Positions 15,702-24,998 of a DNA stretch of 64,000 nucleotides are shown piece by piece. How positions within the stretch are numbered: position 1 is the first letter of the stretch; each line of letters starts with the position of its first letter. The stretch is from JBCCMQ01 sp039026235 (lineage in GTDB: Bacteria; Pseudomonadota; Alphaproteobacteria; Rhodobacterales; Rhodobacteraceae). A model generated the notes under the pieces. The model saw nothing but the letters and a program-made list of their open reading frames with translations, searched no databases and was not told the origin of the DNA. Location of the stretch: positions 558,001-622,000 of the forward strand of contig JBCCMQ010000001.1 in NCBI GenBank assembly GCA_039026235.1. Reading direction: 5' to 3'. The position numbers and the translations under genes are program-made.

Positions 15702-17321
15702 ATGATAAGCGAGCGCCTCTATCTTTTCGACACGACCCTGCGCGACGGCCAGCAGACGCAAGGCGTCCATTTTTCCGTGGCCGAAAAACTTCGGATCGCC
15801 GAAGCCTTGGATGCGCTAGGCATTGACTATATCGAGGGTGGCTGGCCCGGCGCGAACCCCACCGATACCGCCTTCTTTGCCGCTGCAGGGAAGACGCGGG
15901 CCAGAATGACGGCCTTCGGTATGACCAAACGCGCCGGCCGGTCGGCTGAAAATGACGACGTGCTGGCCGCTGTTGTCAATGCTGACACGCCGGCGGTCTG
16001 TCTGGTCGGCAAGACCCATGATTTTCACGTGACGAAGGCCTTGGGGATCACGCTTGAGGAAAACCTCGACAACATCGCCAAATCGGTGGCCCATCTTGTT
16101 GGCATGGGGCGCGAGGCGCTGTTCGACGCCGAGCATTTCTTTGATGGGTACAAGGCCAACCCGGACTATGCCCTGGCCTGCGCCAAGGCGGCGCTGGATG
16201 CGGGCGCGCGCTGGGTGGTGCTGTGCGACACCAACGGCGGCAGTCTTCCGCAAGAGGTGGGCCGTATCACCGGTGAGGTGATCGCGGCGGGCGTCCCGGG
16301 CGACCGCCTTGGCATCCACACCCATGACGACACGGGCAATGCCGTTGCCAACTCGCTCGCCGCCGTTGACGCAGGTGCGCGCCAGATTCAAGGCACGCTG
16401 AACGGTTTGGGTGAGCGTTGCGGCAACGCCAACCTGACGACGCTGCTGCCCACGCTTCTGCTGAAGGAGCCCTACGCGAGCGGATTCGAGACCGGCGTGA
16501 CCGACGGGGCATTGGCGCGCCTGACCCGCACATCGCGCCTGCTCGACGATATCCTGAACCGCGTGCCTCAGAAGAATGCCCCTTACGTCGGCGCCTCGGC
16601 TTTTGCCCATAAGGCCGGTCTTCACGCCAGTGCGATCCTGAAAGACCCGACGACCTATGAGCACATTGATCCGGCCGCAACAGGCAACACGCGGATCGTT
16701 CCGATTTCAAACCAGGCGGGCCAGTCGAACCTTCGTCAAAGACTGAGCGATGCGGGCCTTCAGGTCGAAAAGGGTGCACCGGCCCTGCCACGCATACTCG
16801 ACGTCATCAAGGACCGCGAGACGCGCGGATACTCCTATGACACCGCCCAGGCGAGTTTCGAGTTGCTGGCGCGGCGCGAGCTTGGCCTTCTGCCTGAGCT
16901 TTTCGACGTAGAGCGCTACCGGGTGACCGTTGAGCGCCGCAGGAATGCCAAGGGTGACACCGTCAGCGTGTCCGAAGCGGTGGTCGTGGTTCGGATCGGC
17001 AACGAAAAGATGCTGTCGGTCAGCGAATCCGTCGATGCCGAGGGCAACGACCAGGGCCCTGTGAATGCATTGTCCCGTGCCTTGGCCAAGGATCTGGGCC
17101 CCTATCAGCGCTTTATCAATGATATGCGTCTGGTCGATTTCAAGGTGCGGATCACCGATGGCGGCACCGAGGCGGTGACCCGGGTGATCATCGACAGCGA
17201 AGACACCGCCGGCCACCGCTGGTCCACGGTAGGCGTATCGGCCAATATCGTTGATGCCTCCTTCGAGGCCTTGCTGGATGCGGTGACATGGAAAGTGCTG
17301 CGGGATAAGGCGGCTGCATGA
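15702..17321 (+). CDS. cimA: citramalate synthase
   Basis: Condenses pyruvate and acetyl-CoA to citramalate, the threonine-independent entry to isoleucine. The protein has 539 residues, an HMGL/isopropylmalate-synthase TIM barrel followed by a LeuA-type allosteric domain (about 395-530). DTTLRDGQQTQGV, the metal-binding HTHDDTGNAVANS and LNGLGERCGNANL are present. The form with EGGWPGANPTD near residue 45 is the CimA type rather than LeuA. It overlaps the downstream methyltransferase by 4 nt (ATGA). Confidence 0.93.
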   Translation: MISERLYLFDTTLRDGQQTQGVHFSVAEKLRIAEALDALGIDYIEGGWPGANPTDTAFFAAAGKTRARMTAFGMTKRAGRSAENDDVLAAVVNADTPAVCLVGKTHDFHVTKALGITLEENLDNIAKSVAHLVGMGREALFDAEHFFDGYKANPDYALACAKAALDAGARWVVLCDTNGGSLPQEVGRITGEVIAAGVPGDRLGIHTHDDTGNAVANSLAAVDAGARQIQGTLNGLGERCGNANLTTLLPTLLLKEPYASGFETGVTDGALARLTRTSRLLDDILNRVPQKNAPYVGASAFAHKAGLHASAILKDPTTYEHIDPAATGNTRIVPISNQAGQSNLRQRLSDAGLQVEKGAPALPRILDVIKDRETRGYSYDTAQASFELLARRELGLLPELFDVERYRVTVERRRNAKGDTVSVSEAVVVVRIGNEKMLSVSESVDAEGNDQGPVNALSRALAKDLGPYQRFINDMRLVDFKVRITDGGTEAVTRVIIDSEDTAGHRWSTVGVSANIVDASFEALLDAVTWKVLRDKAAA

Positions 17322-18037
17322 ATTGGGAAGCCTTCTTCGCGCTGCACCGGGATCTGCCACGGGAAGGTCCCGGCGCACCGGAAGATGTGGCCTGGGCATT
17401 GTCGATGGCAGAGACACCGGACCAAGCATTGATCCTGGATGCGGCGTGCGGTCCCGGCGCCGATACCGAAGCGCTGGCCCGGCAGCGCCCCCAAGCCAGT
17501 ATCCTGGGCGTCGATACGACGCCCCATTTCATCGAAGAGGCCCGGCGCCGATTGCATTGGACCGGCCCCAACGTATCGTTCCGCGTCGCGCGAATGGAAG
17601 AGGTCCCGGGCAGTTTCGATCTGATCTGGTGTGCGGATGCCGTCTATTTCATGGGTGTGGCGGAATGCCTGAAGATCTGGCGTCCACGATTGGCCGAGCG
17701 GGGCGTGGTGGCATTTTCCGAACCCGCCTGGTTCACGGACAAACCGGCAGCCGAGCTGGAACGTTTCTGGCAGGAATACCCGGCCATGACGAACGTGGCG
17801 GGCATTGAGGCGCAGATTGCCGATGCCGGATTCCGGGTAGTTGCAACGCGCATCGTATCCGATGCCGGTTGGGAAGCCTACTATGGGCCGATGCAGACGC
17901 GCATTGATATGCTGCGACAAGGCAGGGTGGATCCGGATCTGGCCGAGGTGCTGGCCGACGGCGAAAAGGAAGCCATGATCTGGCGCCAGTACCGTGACCA
18001 GTTCGGCTATGTGCTGTTCGTCGTGCGCCCGGCATGA
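17318..18037 (+). CDS. class I SAM-dependent methyltransferase
   Basis: A 239-residue Rossmann-fold methyltransferase. The SAM-binding motif LDAACGPGADTEAL is followed by an acidic residue after strand 2 (LGVDTTPHFI) and a DLIWCADAVYFM motif. It resembles small-molecule methyltransferases (ubiquinone/menaquinone or trans-aconitate type), but the substrate is not evident. It starts within the cimA stop codon and ends with a 4-nt overlap into the squalene/phytoene-synthase-like gene, so the three are translationally coupled. Confidence 0.85.
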   Translation: MNWEAFFALHRDLPREGPGAPEDVAWALSMAETPDQALILDAACGPGADTEALARQRPQASILGVDTTPHFIEEARRRLHWTGPNVSFRVARMEEVPGSFDLIWCADAVYFMGVAECLKIWRPRLAERGVVAFSEPAWFTDKPAAELERFWQEYPAMTNVAGIEAQIADAGFRVVATRIVSDAGWEAYYGPMQTRIDMLRQGRVDPDLAEVLADGEKEAMIWRQYRDQFGYVLFVVRPA

Positions 18038-18798
18038 GCCTGGCCGCCTGTGCCGAGATCACACGCCGCGGCGACCCACTTAGGTTTCGTGCGGCCATGG
18101 CCGCATCGCCCGATGTGCGCAGGGTCCTGTTCCCGATCTACGCCTTTAACGTGGAGGTATCGCGCACGCCTTGGATCACCGAAGAGCCGATGATCGCCGA
18201 GATGCGTCTGCAATGGTGGCGCGATGTCCTGAATGAGATCAGAACCGGCAAACCCGTGCGATCCCACGACGTGGCCGCGCAACTTGCTGCCGTTCTCGAT
18301 CCCGATGGGGCGCCGGCACTTGACCGGCTCGTTGCCGCGCGGCGGTGGGATATCTACAAGGCGCCCTTTGAAGACAGCACACACTTTGACGAATACATCT
18401 CAAAAACCGCCGGTACGCTGATGTCCCAGACGGGCAGACTTTTGGGTGCGGATGACTTGGCCGGCGCGGCCGATGCCGGCTGGGCCGCGGGATTGGCCGC
18501 CTTTTTTCAGGCCGTGCCGGAGCTGCGCACACGCGGGCGCCAGCCGTTGGTCGATGAAAGCGACCAGGCCATCGCTGAACTGGCCGACACAGGGTTGCGG
18601 CGTCTCGCACGGGCACGGGCCGGCCAATTGGGCGTACCCGTGGGTGCCCGGGCTGCGTTCTATCCTGCCGCCGAGGCGCGCCTTGTGCTTGAAACGGCTA
18701 AGAAAAATCCCCGTGCTGTGCTGGGCGGAGGGCTTGGTCGGTCAGAGTTCGCGTTGCGGGCGCGGTTTCTTTGGGTCGCGGTCTCTGGCCGCTGGTAG
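18034..18798 (+). CDS. squalene/phytoene-synthase-like protein (NDUFAF6-like)
   Basis: A 254-residue all-helical protein of the squalene/phytoene synthase superfamily. In true synthases the first aspartate-rich motif follows YAFxR; here the stretch is YAFNVEVSRTPWITEEP, without the Asp pair. The second Asp motif is also missing. It therefore looks like the non-catalytic branch that includes the complex I assembly factor NDUFAF6, rather than a carotenoid or hopanoid enzyme. It overlaps the preceding methyltransferase gene by 4 nt and converges on the MFS gene. Confidence 0.7.
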   Translation: MSLAACAEITRRGDPLRFRAAMAASPDVRRVLFPIYAFNVEVSRTPWITEEPMIAEMRLQWWRDVLNEIRTGKPVRSHDVAAQLAAVLDPDGAPALDRLVAARRWDIYKAPFEDSTHFDEYISKTAGTLMSQTGRLLGADDLAGAADAGWAAGLAAFFQAVPELRTRGRQPLVDESDQAIAELADTGLRRLARARAGQLGVPVGARAAFYPAAEARLVLETAKKNPRAVLGGGLGRSEFALRARFLWVAVSGRW

Positions 18799-18806
18799 GG
18801 CAAGTC

Positions 18807-20042
18807 TTAGACGCTGCGCGCCCTCTGGGCCGTCAGCCACATCAATGCACCGCCGGCAAGCACCAAGAACGGTACTGAGGCGAAGTTGACCGCGCTCCAC
18901 CCCGCCACGGGATCTGCGCCGGCGCAGTTCATTAACCCACCCGACGCCAGCGACGCGAAGGTGACACACCCGAAGACAATCGCATCATTCAGGCCCTGTA
19001 CCGTGCCCATCTCTTCCTTGGAATGGGATCGTGCCAGCATCGTTGTCGCTCCGATGAAGCCAAAGTTCCATCCAAGCCCCAGCAGGATGAGTGCGCCAAA
19101 GAAATTGACGAGTTCGACACCCGACAGTGCCACCACGGCGGCCAGGCAAAGGAAAAACAGTCCGGCCGCAACGATCCGTTCGACACCGAAACGCACGATC
19201 AGATGACCGGTAAAGAACGAAGGTGCGAACATGGCGATGACATGGGCAGAGACGACATTGGCGGCGTCGGGAACACCGAAACCGCATCCGACGACCGCCA
19301 GCGGCGTCGATGTCATCACAAGGTTCATGATGGCATAGGAAACCGATGCACAAATGATCGAGACAGCAATCGCCGGATGGGTCAAAAGCGCCCTGCGGCT
19401 TCGTCCCTGGTAGGGCGTCTGTCGGTCTATCGTCGGCTTTGGAATGTCGAGTGCCAAAAAGATTGCCATTCCGACCACATTGACCACCATGGCTGCCACA
19501 TAGACCGGCGCAAATCGTTCAACCGATGCGACGGCAGATGACCCGGAAAGCGCGCTGACCAGTTGCGGCCCGATAAAAGCCGACAGAAGACCGCCAGCCA
19601 GCACATAGGAAATCGCTTTGGGTCGGAACGCCTCTGACGCGGTATCGGCCGCCGCAAAGCGGTAAAAACCCTGGGCGCTCATATAGATGCCGGTCATGTA
19701 ACTGCCCGCGAGAAACAGCCAGAAGTTTTCAGACAGAATACCGAGGAACCCGAGCAGGCTGCCCGCGAAGCCACCCAACGCGCCCACGTAAAAGCCGAAC
19801 TTGCGGCCCCGCTTCTGCATCAGCGCCGACAGCCAGGGCGCGGTTGTCATCGAGCCGAAAACGATCATCGATATGGGCAGTGTTGCCAGACAGACGAGCG
19901 GCGCAAGCTGCTGACCGGCCAGGCCGCCGACCACGAAGATCATCGTCATCTGGCTGCCCAGAATGGCCTGGGCGGCAACCAGGACCATCACGTTCTTCAG
20001 TGCGCGCGAATGGTCGGCCGGCAGATGATCAATTGAGGCCAT
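18807..20042 (-). CDS. MFS transporter
   Basis: A 411-residue major facilitator with about twelve hydrophobic segments. The cytoplasmic loop after TM2 reads SALMQKRGRKFGFYVG, in the position of the family motif A. The central loop (ALDIPKPTIDRQTPYQGRSRR) divides the two halves. It resembles bacterial drug or metabolite exporters of the YfmO/TetA-like type; the substrate is unknown. It is divergent from the DNA glycosylase gene by 100 nt. Confidence 0.88.
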   Translation of the reverse strand: MASIDHLPADHSRALKNVMVLVAAQAILGSQMTMIFVVGGLAGQQLAPLVCLATLPISMIVFGSMTTAPWLSALMQKRGRKFGFYVGALGGFAGSLLGFLGILSENFWLFLAGSYMTGIYMSAQGFYRFAAADTASEAFRPKAISYVLAGGLLSAFIGPQLVSALSGSSAVASVERFAPVYVAAMVVNVVGMAIFLALDIPKPTIDRQTPYQGRSRRALLTHPAIAVSIICASVSYAIMNLVMTSTPLAVVGCGFGVPDAANVVSAHVIAMFAPSFFTGHLIVRFGVERIVAAGLFFLCLAAVVALSGVELVNFFGALILLGLGWNFGFIGATTMLARSHSKEEMGTVQGLNDAIVFGCVTFASLASGGLMNCAGADPVAGWSAVNFASVPFLVLAGGALMWLTAQRARSV

Positions 20043-20142
20043 GCTGCAGCCCTATCCCGATTGCATGGAAGAGGAAAGGCCGCTTGAACGAAGGCGGCAG
20101 GGCGAATAGGCCTGTCACCCTGCGGATGGGTAAGGAGCCGTC

Positions 20143-20772
20143 ATGGTCGGGCGCATCATCGAAACCGACGCCTGCGTTGCGGAAGGGGCGGCCTACCTCG
20201 GCTCTTATGACCCGCGCTTTGCGCATGCTCTCGCCCTGACCGGTCCGTTGCCTTTGAGGTTGCGGCCGGACGGGTTTGACCAACTGTTCAGCGCCATTGT
20301 CAGCCAACAGGTGTCGACCGCCGCGGCCGACGCCATCTGGCGCAGGTTGAAAGCGGCGCGGCTCACGGGGCCGCGCAAGGTCATCTGGGCATCCGACGCC
20401 GAACTTGCCGCCTGCGGGCTGTCACGCCAGAAGATCCGCTATGCCCGGGCTCTGGCCGAGGCAAGGATCGATTTCAACGCATTGCGCAGCGCACCCACGG
20501 ATAGGGTGGTCGAGACGTTGGTCGCAGTCCCCGGCATCGGCCAATGGACCGCCGAGATATACGCCATGTTCTCTCTCGGGCGGGCCGATATCTTCGCGCC
20601 GGGCGATCTGGCGCTGCAGGAAGCGGCGCGGCTTTTGTTCGAATTGGACGACCGGCCCAAAGAGAAGGAACTGCGCCAGATGGCCATGGCCTGGTCCCCC
20701 TGGCGCGGTGTCGCGGCGCGCCTACTCTGGGCCTACTACCGTGTTGAGAAGAAACGCGAAGGCATCCGATAG
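20143..20772 (+). CDS. DNA-3-methyladenine glycosylase II (AlkA-like)
   Basis: A base-excision repair glycosylase for alkylated purines, 209 residues. The helix-hairpin-helix is VAVPGIGQWTAEIYAMF, followed by the catalytic Asp in DIFAPGDLALQEA, the HhH-GPD signature. It lacks the N-terminal domain of E. coli AlkA, so it is the short form common in alphaproteobacteria. SQQVSTAAADAIWRRL is a conserved segment. It is followed 112 nt later by an esterase gene. Confidence 0.92.
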   Translation: MVGRIIETDACVAEGAAYLGSYDPRFAHALALTGPLPLRLRPDGFDQLFSAIVSQQVSTAAADAIWRRLKAARLTGPRKVIWASDAELAACGLSRQKIRYARALAEARIDFNALRSAPTDRVVETLVAVPGIGQWTAEIYAMFSLGRADIFAPGDLALQEAARLLFELDDRPKEKELRQMAMAWSPWRGVAARLLWAYYRVEKKREGIR

Positions 20773-20884
20773 CGGCGTTCGGTCCGGCGCCTGGGCACCC
20801 AATTTGCCAATGTCGCCGCGGCGATACATTGCCAGTCGGGCGCTGGGCTGTCAGACAGATATACGCACAGCCGGTGAGGAACAG

Positions 20885-21556
20885 ATGGCAAGAGTACTGG
20901 AAGTCGGACGGCGCGGACCGGAATGCGGCAGCGCCAAGTCAGCGGTGGTGCTACTGCACGGATACGGCGCCGATGGCAGCGATCTTTTGGGGCTAGCCGA
21001 TCCGCTGTCCCCCCACATGCCGGAAACGGTCTTTCTGGCGCCCGATGCGCCCGAGCGTTCGATCGGCAACCCCATGGGCTTTCAGTGGTTCCCGATCCCT
21101 TGGCTTGACGGATCAGACGAAGAAAGCGCGCAACGCGGGATGCTGGCTGCGGTGGATGATCTGCAGCAGTTCCTGGATTCCGTGTTGGAAGACGAAGGCC
21201 TGACCCCTGACCGCGTCGTGCTTTTTGGCTTTTCACAAGGCACGATGATGGCGCTTCATGCTGCACCTCGCCGCGCCGCGGCCTTTGCGGGAATCGTGGG
21301 ATTTTCGGGGCGCCTTCTGGCGCCCGAAATGCTGGAAGACGAAGTAGTCGTGCGTCCGCCCGTGCTGCTGGTCCACGGCGATCAGGACGACATGGTGCCG
21401 CCACAGTCCATGCCAGAGGCAGCAAATGCGCTGACTTCTGCGGGTTTCGACGTATATGCCCATGTGATGGAGGGCACCGGCCACGGCATTGCCCCGGACG
21501 GTCTTTCCGTTGCGTTGGCGTTCATGCGCAATCGCCTCGGCCTCGAAGAGCGCTGA
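20885..21556 (+). CDS. alpha/beta-hydrolase, carboxylesterase/phospholipase (YpfH-like)
   Basis: A 223-residue cytosolic serine hydrolase of the acyl-protein-thioesterase/carboxylesterase family. The oxyanion segment is VVLLHGYGADGSDL, the nucleophile is in GFSQGTMMA, the catalytic Asp in VHGDQDDMVP and the His in GTGHGIAPDG. The start is the ATG at 20885, preceded by GGTGAGGAACAG; a longer frame reading back into the glycosylase gene is rejected. Substrates of this group are short acyl esters or lysophospholipids. Confidence 0.9.
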   Translation: MARVLEVGRRGPECGSAKSAVVLLHGYGADGSDLLGLADPLSPHMPETVFLAPDAPERSIGNPMGFQWFPIPWLDGSDEESAQRGMLAAVDDLQQFLDSVLEDEGLTPDRVVLFGFSQGTMMALHAAPRRAAAFAGIVGFSGRLLAPEMLEDEVVVRPPVLLVHGDQDDMVPPQSMPEAANALTSAGFDVYAHVMEGTGHGIAPDGLSVALAFMRNRLGLEER

Positions 21557-21751
21557 TCGGCGCCCAATTTTTGGGCGCAGGAGGCTTGTGGATAACTGTC
21601 ACAGGTCCGTTACCTGGCTGACGTAGCCATGGGACAACGGCCACAGCATCTAGCGGGGCTGGACATGGGCGCCGCCCCATATATAGTTTTTGCAAGAGGG
21701 GCAGTGGCGCGCTCCAGTTTGGAGAATATTGGTCGGGAGGCCACGCGCAGA

Positions 21752-22351
21752 ATGGGAAACCAACCGGATCAGCGGGAATTCAGAACCAGCTTTGTGCGTG
21801 AGCCGAACAGCCTGCGCCACCATCCCGCGCTGGTCCTGAATGCGGACTACCGGCCTCTGAGCTACTATCCGTTGTCCCTTTGGCCGTGGCAGGAAGCGAT
21901 CAAAGCGGCCTGGCTGGAACGGGTGACAATCCTGGCTGAATACGAAGAGGTCGTGCGAAGTCCTTCGACCGAGATCCGGATACCTTCGGTGGTGGTTCTC
22001 AAAGACTATGTCCGACCCCAAAAGCGCGTGGCCTTCACGCGCTTCAATCTGTTCTTGCGGGATGAGTTTCGCTGCCAATATTGCGGCGCGAGGGGGGATC
22101 TGACTTTTGATCACGTCGTGCCGCGTGCGCGGGGCGGGCGCACATCCTGGGAAAACGTCGTGGCGGCGTGTTCAAAATGCAATTTGCGCAAGGGCTCAAA
22201 GAACCTGCGACAGGCCGGTATGAGCCTTCTGAAAACCCCGCGCCAACCGATGGCCGAAGAGTTGCGCAACACCGGCCGCAAGTTCCCGCCAAACCATCTT
22301 CATGAGACCTGGGTGGATTTCCTTTACTGGGACGCGGAACTGGAAGAATAG
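21752..22351 (+). CDS. HNH endonuclease family protein
   Basis: A 199-residue protein with an HNH nuclease core. CQYCGARGDLTFDHVVPRA and CSKCNLRKGSK supply two zinc-binding CxxC pairs around the catalytic His of FDHVVPR. The N-terminal part (ALVLNADYRPLSYYPLSLW) is typical of the widespread chromosomal family found across alpha- and cyanobacteria, not of intron or phage nucleases. I start it at MGNQPDQREF (21752), after GGGAGG. Its cellular role is not established. Confidence 0.9.
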   Translation: MGNQPDQREFRTSFVREPNSLRHHPALVLNADYRPLSYYPLSLWPWQEAIKAAWLERVTILAEYEEVVRSPSTEIRIPSVVVLKDYVRPQKRVAFTRFNLFLRDEFRCQYCGARGDLTFDHVVPRARGGRTSWENVVAACSKCNLRKGSKNLRQAGMSLLKTPRQPMAEELRNTGRKFPPNHLHETWVDFLYWDAELEE

Positions 22352-22361
22352 GGTCGGCCGC

Positions 22362-23309
22362 TTAACCAGCGCAGCTCGCCCCGCCCAGGACACAAAATTT
22401 CGCGCAATGGGGGTGGTTCAGGTAGACGTCGCATTCCGCGTCTTCCAGCGTTGTGCCCAGTTCAAATTCGGGCGCATAGGGCAAAAGCGTGCAGGCCAGC
22501 ACCGTTGGCGTGTCGGCGCCCTTGCGCTTTACGACCATGCGGGATGACGCACACATCACGCTGTCGGGCGATTTGCCGAGTATACCCCAGCAGGATGTCG
22601 TGATTTCCGGTACATCCACACGCACGTCCATCTCGGGGAAAAGCACGGTCTGCGCGGGGTTGCCCGCGTCTATTTCGAAACCTTCGTCCTTAAAAAGACG
22701 GCCATAGCCGGCCCGGGATGCATCATCGCTTTCGCCCCAGACGGTGCGGCCCGCGACTGCCATGCGAAAGCCGTTGTCCCGCAGCCAGCGCATGCCGTCC
22801 AGCGTGCGCGCAAAGCTGCCTTTGCCGCGCTCTTCGTCGTGCAGTTCGGCCCCATAGTGATCAAGCGACACGCGGAGGGTCATCTTGCCGGGAAAGGCGC
22901 ATTCGAGGTCAAGCAAACCGTCTTGCATGCGCGGGCGCATCATCGGGCGCATGGCGTTGGTCAGAACAAGCACCTCGTAAGAGCGCTCAAGTGCGGCCCG
23001 CAGTATCTCGATCATCTGCGGGTTCATGAACGGCTCGCCGCCCGTAAACCCGATTTCGGCCACATCCCACCGGCGGTCTTTAAGCTGACCCAGGTAGTCA
23101 TCCACCTCATCGGCGGTCATATAGACCAGTCTGTCGTTCTGGGGGCTCGATTCGATATAGCAGTTGGCGCAGGCGATGTTGCAAAGCGTGCCGGTGTTAA
23201 ACCAAAGTGTTTGTGGATCGCTTAAAGGTACCGAGGCACGTGTCTCGCCGTTGGCCGTCATGTGCGGATGTTGGAATTTTCCGGGCCGAAGCGCGCCGAA
23301 GTCTTTCAT
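22362..23309 (-). CDS. radical SAM protein with cysteine-rich C-terminus
   Basis: A 315-residue radical SAM enzyme. The [4Fe-4S] motif is CNIACANC (CxxxCxxC), followed by IGFTGGEPFMNPQ, which binds SAM. The last 90 residues carry eight cysteines (for example CWGILGKSPDSVMC, then HCAKFCVLGGASC), suggesting an auxiliary cluster of the SPASM/twitch type. No peptide substrate gene is visible nearby, so a peptide-modifying role is unsupported. It converges with the HNH gene at 10 nt. Confidence 0.85.
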   Translation of the reverse strand: MKDFGALRPGKFQHPHMTANGETRASVPLSDPQTLWFNTGTLCNIACANCYIESSPQNDRLVYMTADEVDDYLGQLKDRRWDVAEIGFTGGEPFMNPQMIEILRAALERSYEVLVLTNAMRPMMRPRMQDGLLDLECAFPGKMTLRVSLDHYGAELHDEERGKGSFARTLDGMRWLRDNGFRMAVAGRTVWGESDDASRAGYGRLFKDEGFEIDAGNPAQTVLFPEMDVRVDVPEITTSCWGILGKSPDSVMCASSRMVVKRKGADTPTVLACTLLPYAPEFELGTTLEDAECDVYLNHPHCAKFCVLGGASCAG

Positions 23310-23447
23310 ATGTGCCTCTTATCGTTCGCTTTTCCGACTAGCAGACAATTCCTGCGGCAGGGAAGACCCGTTCTGTGCAATGACAGGGAAGTGATGGCTT
23401 CGGAACGCTGGACTTGTGCGAGTAAGGATCGTACCAAATGTACAGTT

Positions 23448-23461
23448 CGTTAGCGCTAACG
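23448..23461. promoter_or_regulatory. LacI-type operator upstream of zwf
   Basis: CGTTAGCGCTAACG is a perfect 14-bp palindrome with a central CG, the form recognised by LacI/GalR-family repressors. It lies 83-96 nt before the zwf start within a 234-nt gap that holds no other gene. It probably controls zwf-pgl-pgi by sugar availability. No LacI-family gene is in the window, so the regulator is unknown. Confidence 0.6.
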
Positions 23462-23543
23462 CCAGCAGGGCCGCGCTGTTACAGGCAAGACAGAGGCAGG
23501 CTCTGGGAAGGGCCGGTCGCCCATGATAAGGCAAGCGCAGATG

Positions 23544-24998
23544 ATGGTTTCACGAGTCATACCCGTCGCCCCGTTCGATCTGGTGATTTTTGGCGGCACC
23601 GGTGACCTTGCACGCCGCAAGATCCTTCCGGGCCTGTTCCGCCGTTTTCTCAGCGGCCAGATGCCCGGGGATGCACGGATCATCGGCTGCGCACGCAGCG
23701 ATCAGACGGACGAAAGCTACCGTGCAAAAGTGTCGGATGCGCTGAAGGAATTTGCCCCCGACGTGATCTCAGACAAGGCAATGGTGGACGCGTTTCTGGC
23801 GCTCTTGCATTACGTCTCGATCGACGCGCGTGGTGACGGCGGCTGGAACACGCTCAAAGGTCTGGTACGCGAAGGCACAACGCAGGCTTTTTACTTTTCT
23901 GTTGCCCCAGGGCTCTTCGGCAATCTGGCCGAGCGGTTGCACACATATGAAATTGCCGGACCCAACAGCCGGATCGTTGTGGAAAAACCCTTTGGGCGCG
24001 ATCTTGAGACGGCCCGCGCCCTGAATGCGACACTGGCGCAGCATTTTGACGAAAGCCAGATTTACAGGATCGACCATTACCTTGGTAAGGAAACCGTACA
24101 GAACCTGATGGCGATCCGGTTCGGCAATATCCTGTTTGAACCCCTCTGGAACGCCCAATACGTCGACCACGTGCAGATCACGGTTGCCGAAAGTGTGGGG
24201 GTGGAAGGCCGGGGCGAATACTATGATAAGTCCGGCGCCATGCGTGACATGGTCCAGAACCATATGATGCAGCTTTTGTGTCTGACGGCCATGGAGGCGC
24301 CTTCAAAATTCGATCCGGACGCGGTGCGAGATGAAAAGCTTAAAGTTATTCGTGCGTTAGAGCCGATCTCTGCCGATGAAATCGTGCGCGGTCAGTACAG
24401 TGGCACAAGCGACCGCAATGGGTATCTGGAAGACGCGGGCGATCCGAACAGCCGTACGGAAAGCTATGTGGCAATGAAACTGCACGTGGCCAACTGGCGC
24501 TGGAACGGCACCCCGTTCTACCTGAGGACAGGTAAGTGCTTGCGTGGGCGCATGTCCGAGATTGTGGTCAGCTTCAAAGAGCCGCCCCATTCGATTTTCG
24601 GAAGCGAAAACCTGGGCCGTCCGAACGAGCTGTCGATCCGACTGCAACCCAATGAAGGTATTGATCTCAGGGTTACGATCAAGGAACCGGGTCCCGGGGG
24701 CTTTCGGCTGGTTGATGTGCCGCTCGACATGACGTTTGCTGATGCCCTGGGTCCCGAGGTATCCGAGGTCCACGACGCCTATGAACGTTTGGTCATGGAC
24801 GTCATTCGCGGCAACCAGACGCTGTTCATGCGCGGCGATGAGGTCGAGGCTGCCTGGGCCTGGACCGATCCGATCATCGAAGGTTGGCAGGACCGGCGGG
24901 ATCGTCCGCAGGCCTATGACATTGGTTCTTCGGGCCCCGAAGATGCTATGATGCTAATGCACCGCGACGGGCGGCGCTGGCGAGAGATCCGGGCATGA
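23544..24998 (+). CDS. zwf: glucose-6-phosphate 1-dehydrogenase
   Basis: Oxidises glucose-6-phosphate to 6-phosphogluconolactone, feeding the Entner-Doudoroff or pentose phosphate route. It has GGTGDLARRKILPGL for cofactor binding and the active-site signature RIDHYLGKETVQN. The start is set at MVSRVIPV (23544), matching relatives; in-frame ATGs at 23523 and 23541 are alternatives. The length is 484 residues. It overlaps pgl by 4 nt. Confidence 0.96.
   Translation: MVSRVIPVAPFDLVIFGGTGDLARRKILPGLFRRFLSGQMPGDARIIGCARSDQTDESYRAKVSDALKEFAPDVISDKAMVDAFLALLHYVSIDARGDGGWNTLKGLVREGTTQAFYFSVAPGLFGNLAERLHTYEIAGPNSRIVVEKPFGRDLETARALNATLAQHFDESQIYRIDHYLGKETVQNLMAIRFGNILFEPLWNAQYVDHVQITVAESVGVEGRGEYYDKSGAMRDMVQNHMMQLLCLTAMEAPSKFDPDAVRDEKLKVIRALEPISADEIVRGQYSGTSDRNGYLEDAGDPNSRTESYVAMKLHVANWRWNGTPFYLRTGKCLRGRMSEIVVSFKEPPHSIFGSENLGRPNELSIRLQPNEGIDLRVTIKEPGPGGFRLVDVPLDMTFADALGPEVSEVHDAYERLVMDVIRGNQTLFMRGDEVEAAWAWTDPIIEGWQDRRDRPQAYDIGSSGPEDAMMLMHRDGRRWREIRA

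Noticed and set aside
14232..15770. A 512-codon open frame on the strand opposite cysS and the start of cimA
   Set aside because: It lies wholly over a clear cysteinyl-tRNA synthetase, is rich in Arg/His/Gly as expected of antisense GC-rich codons, and resembles no family.
18034..18798. Carotenoid or hopanoid synthesis gene
   Set aside because: Both aspartate-rich motifs are missing and no other carotenoid or hopanoid gene is near.
21752..22351. HNH nuclease as a mobile intron or phage remnant
   Set aside because: It belongs to a widespread chromosomal family and its flanks show no intron, intein or phage features.
22362..23309. Radical SAM peptide-maturation (RiPP) locus
   Set aside because: No precursor peptide, transporter or RRE-like gene adjoins; neighbours are an HNH nuclease and zwf.
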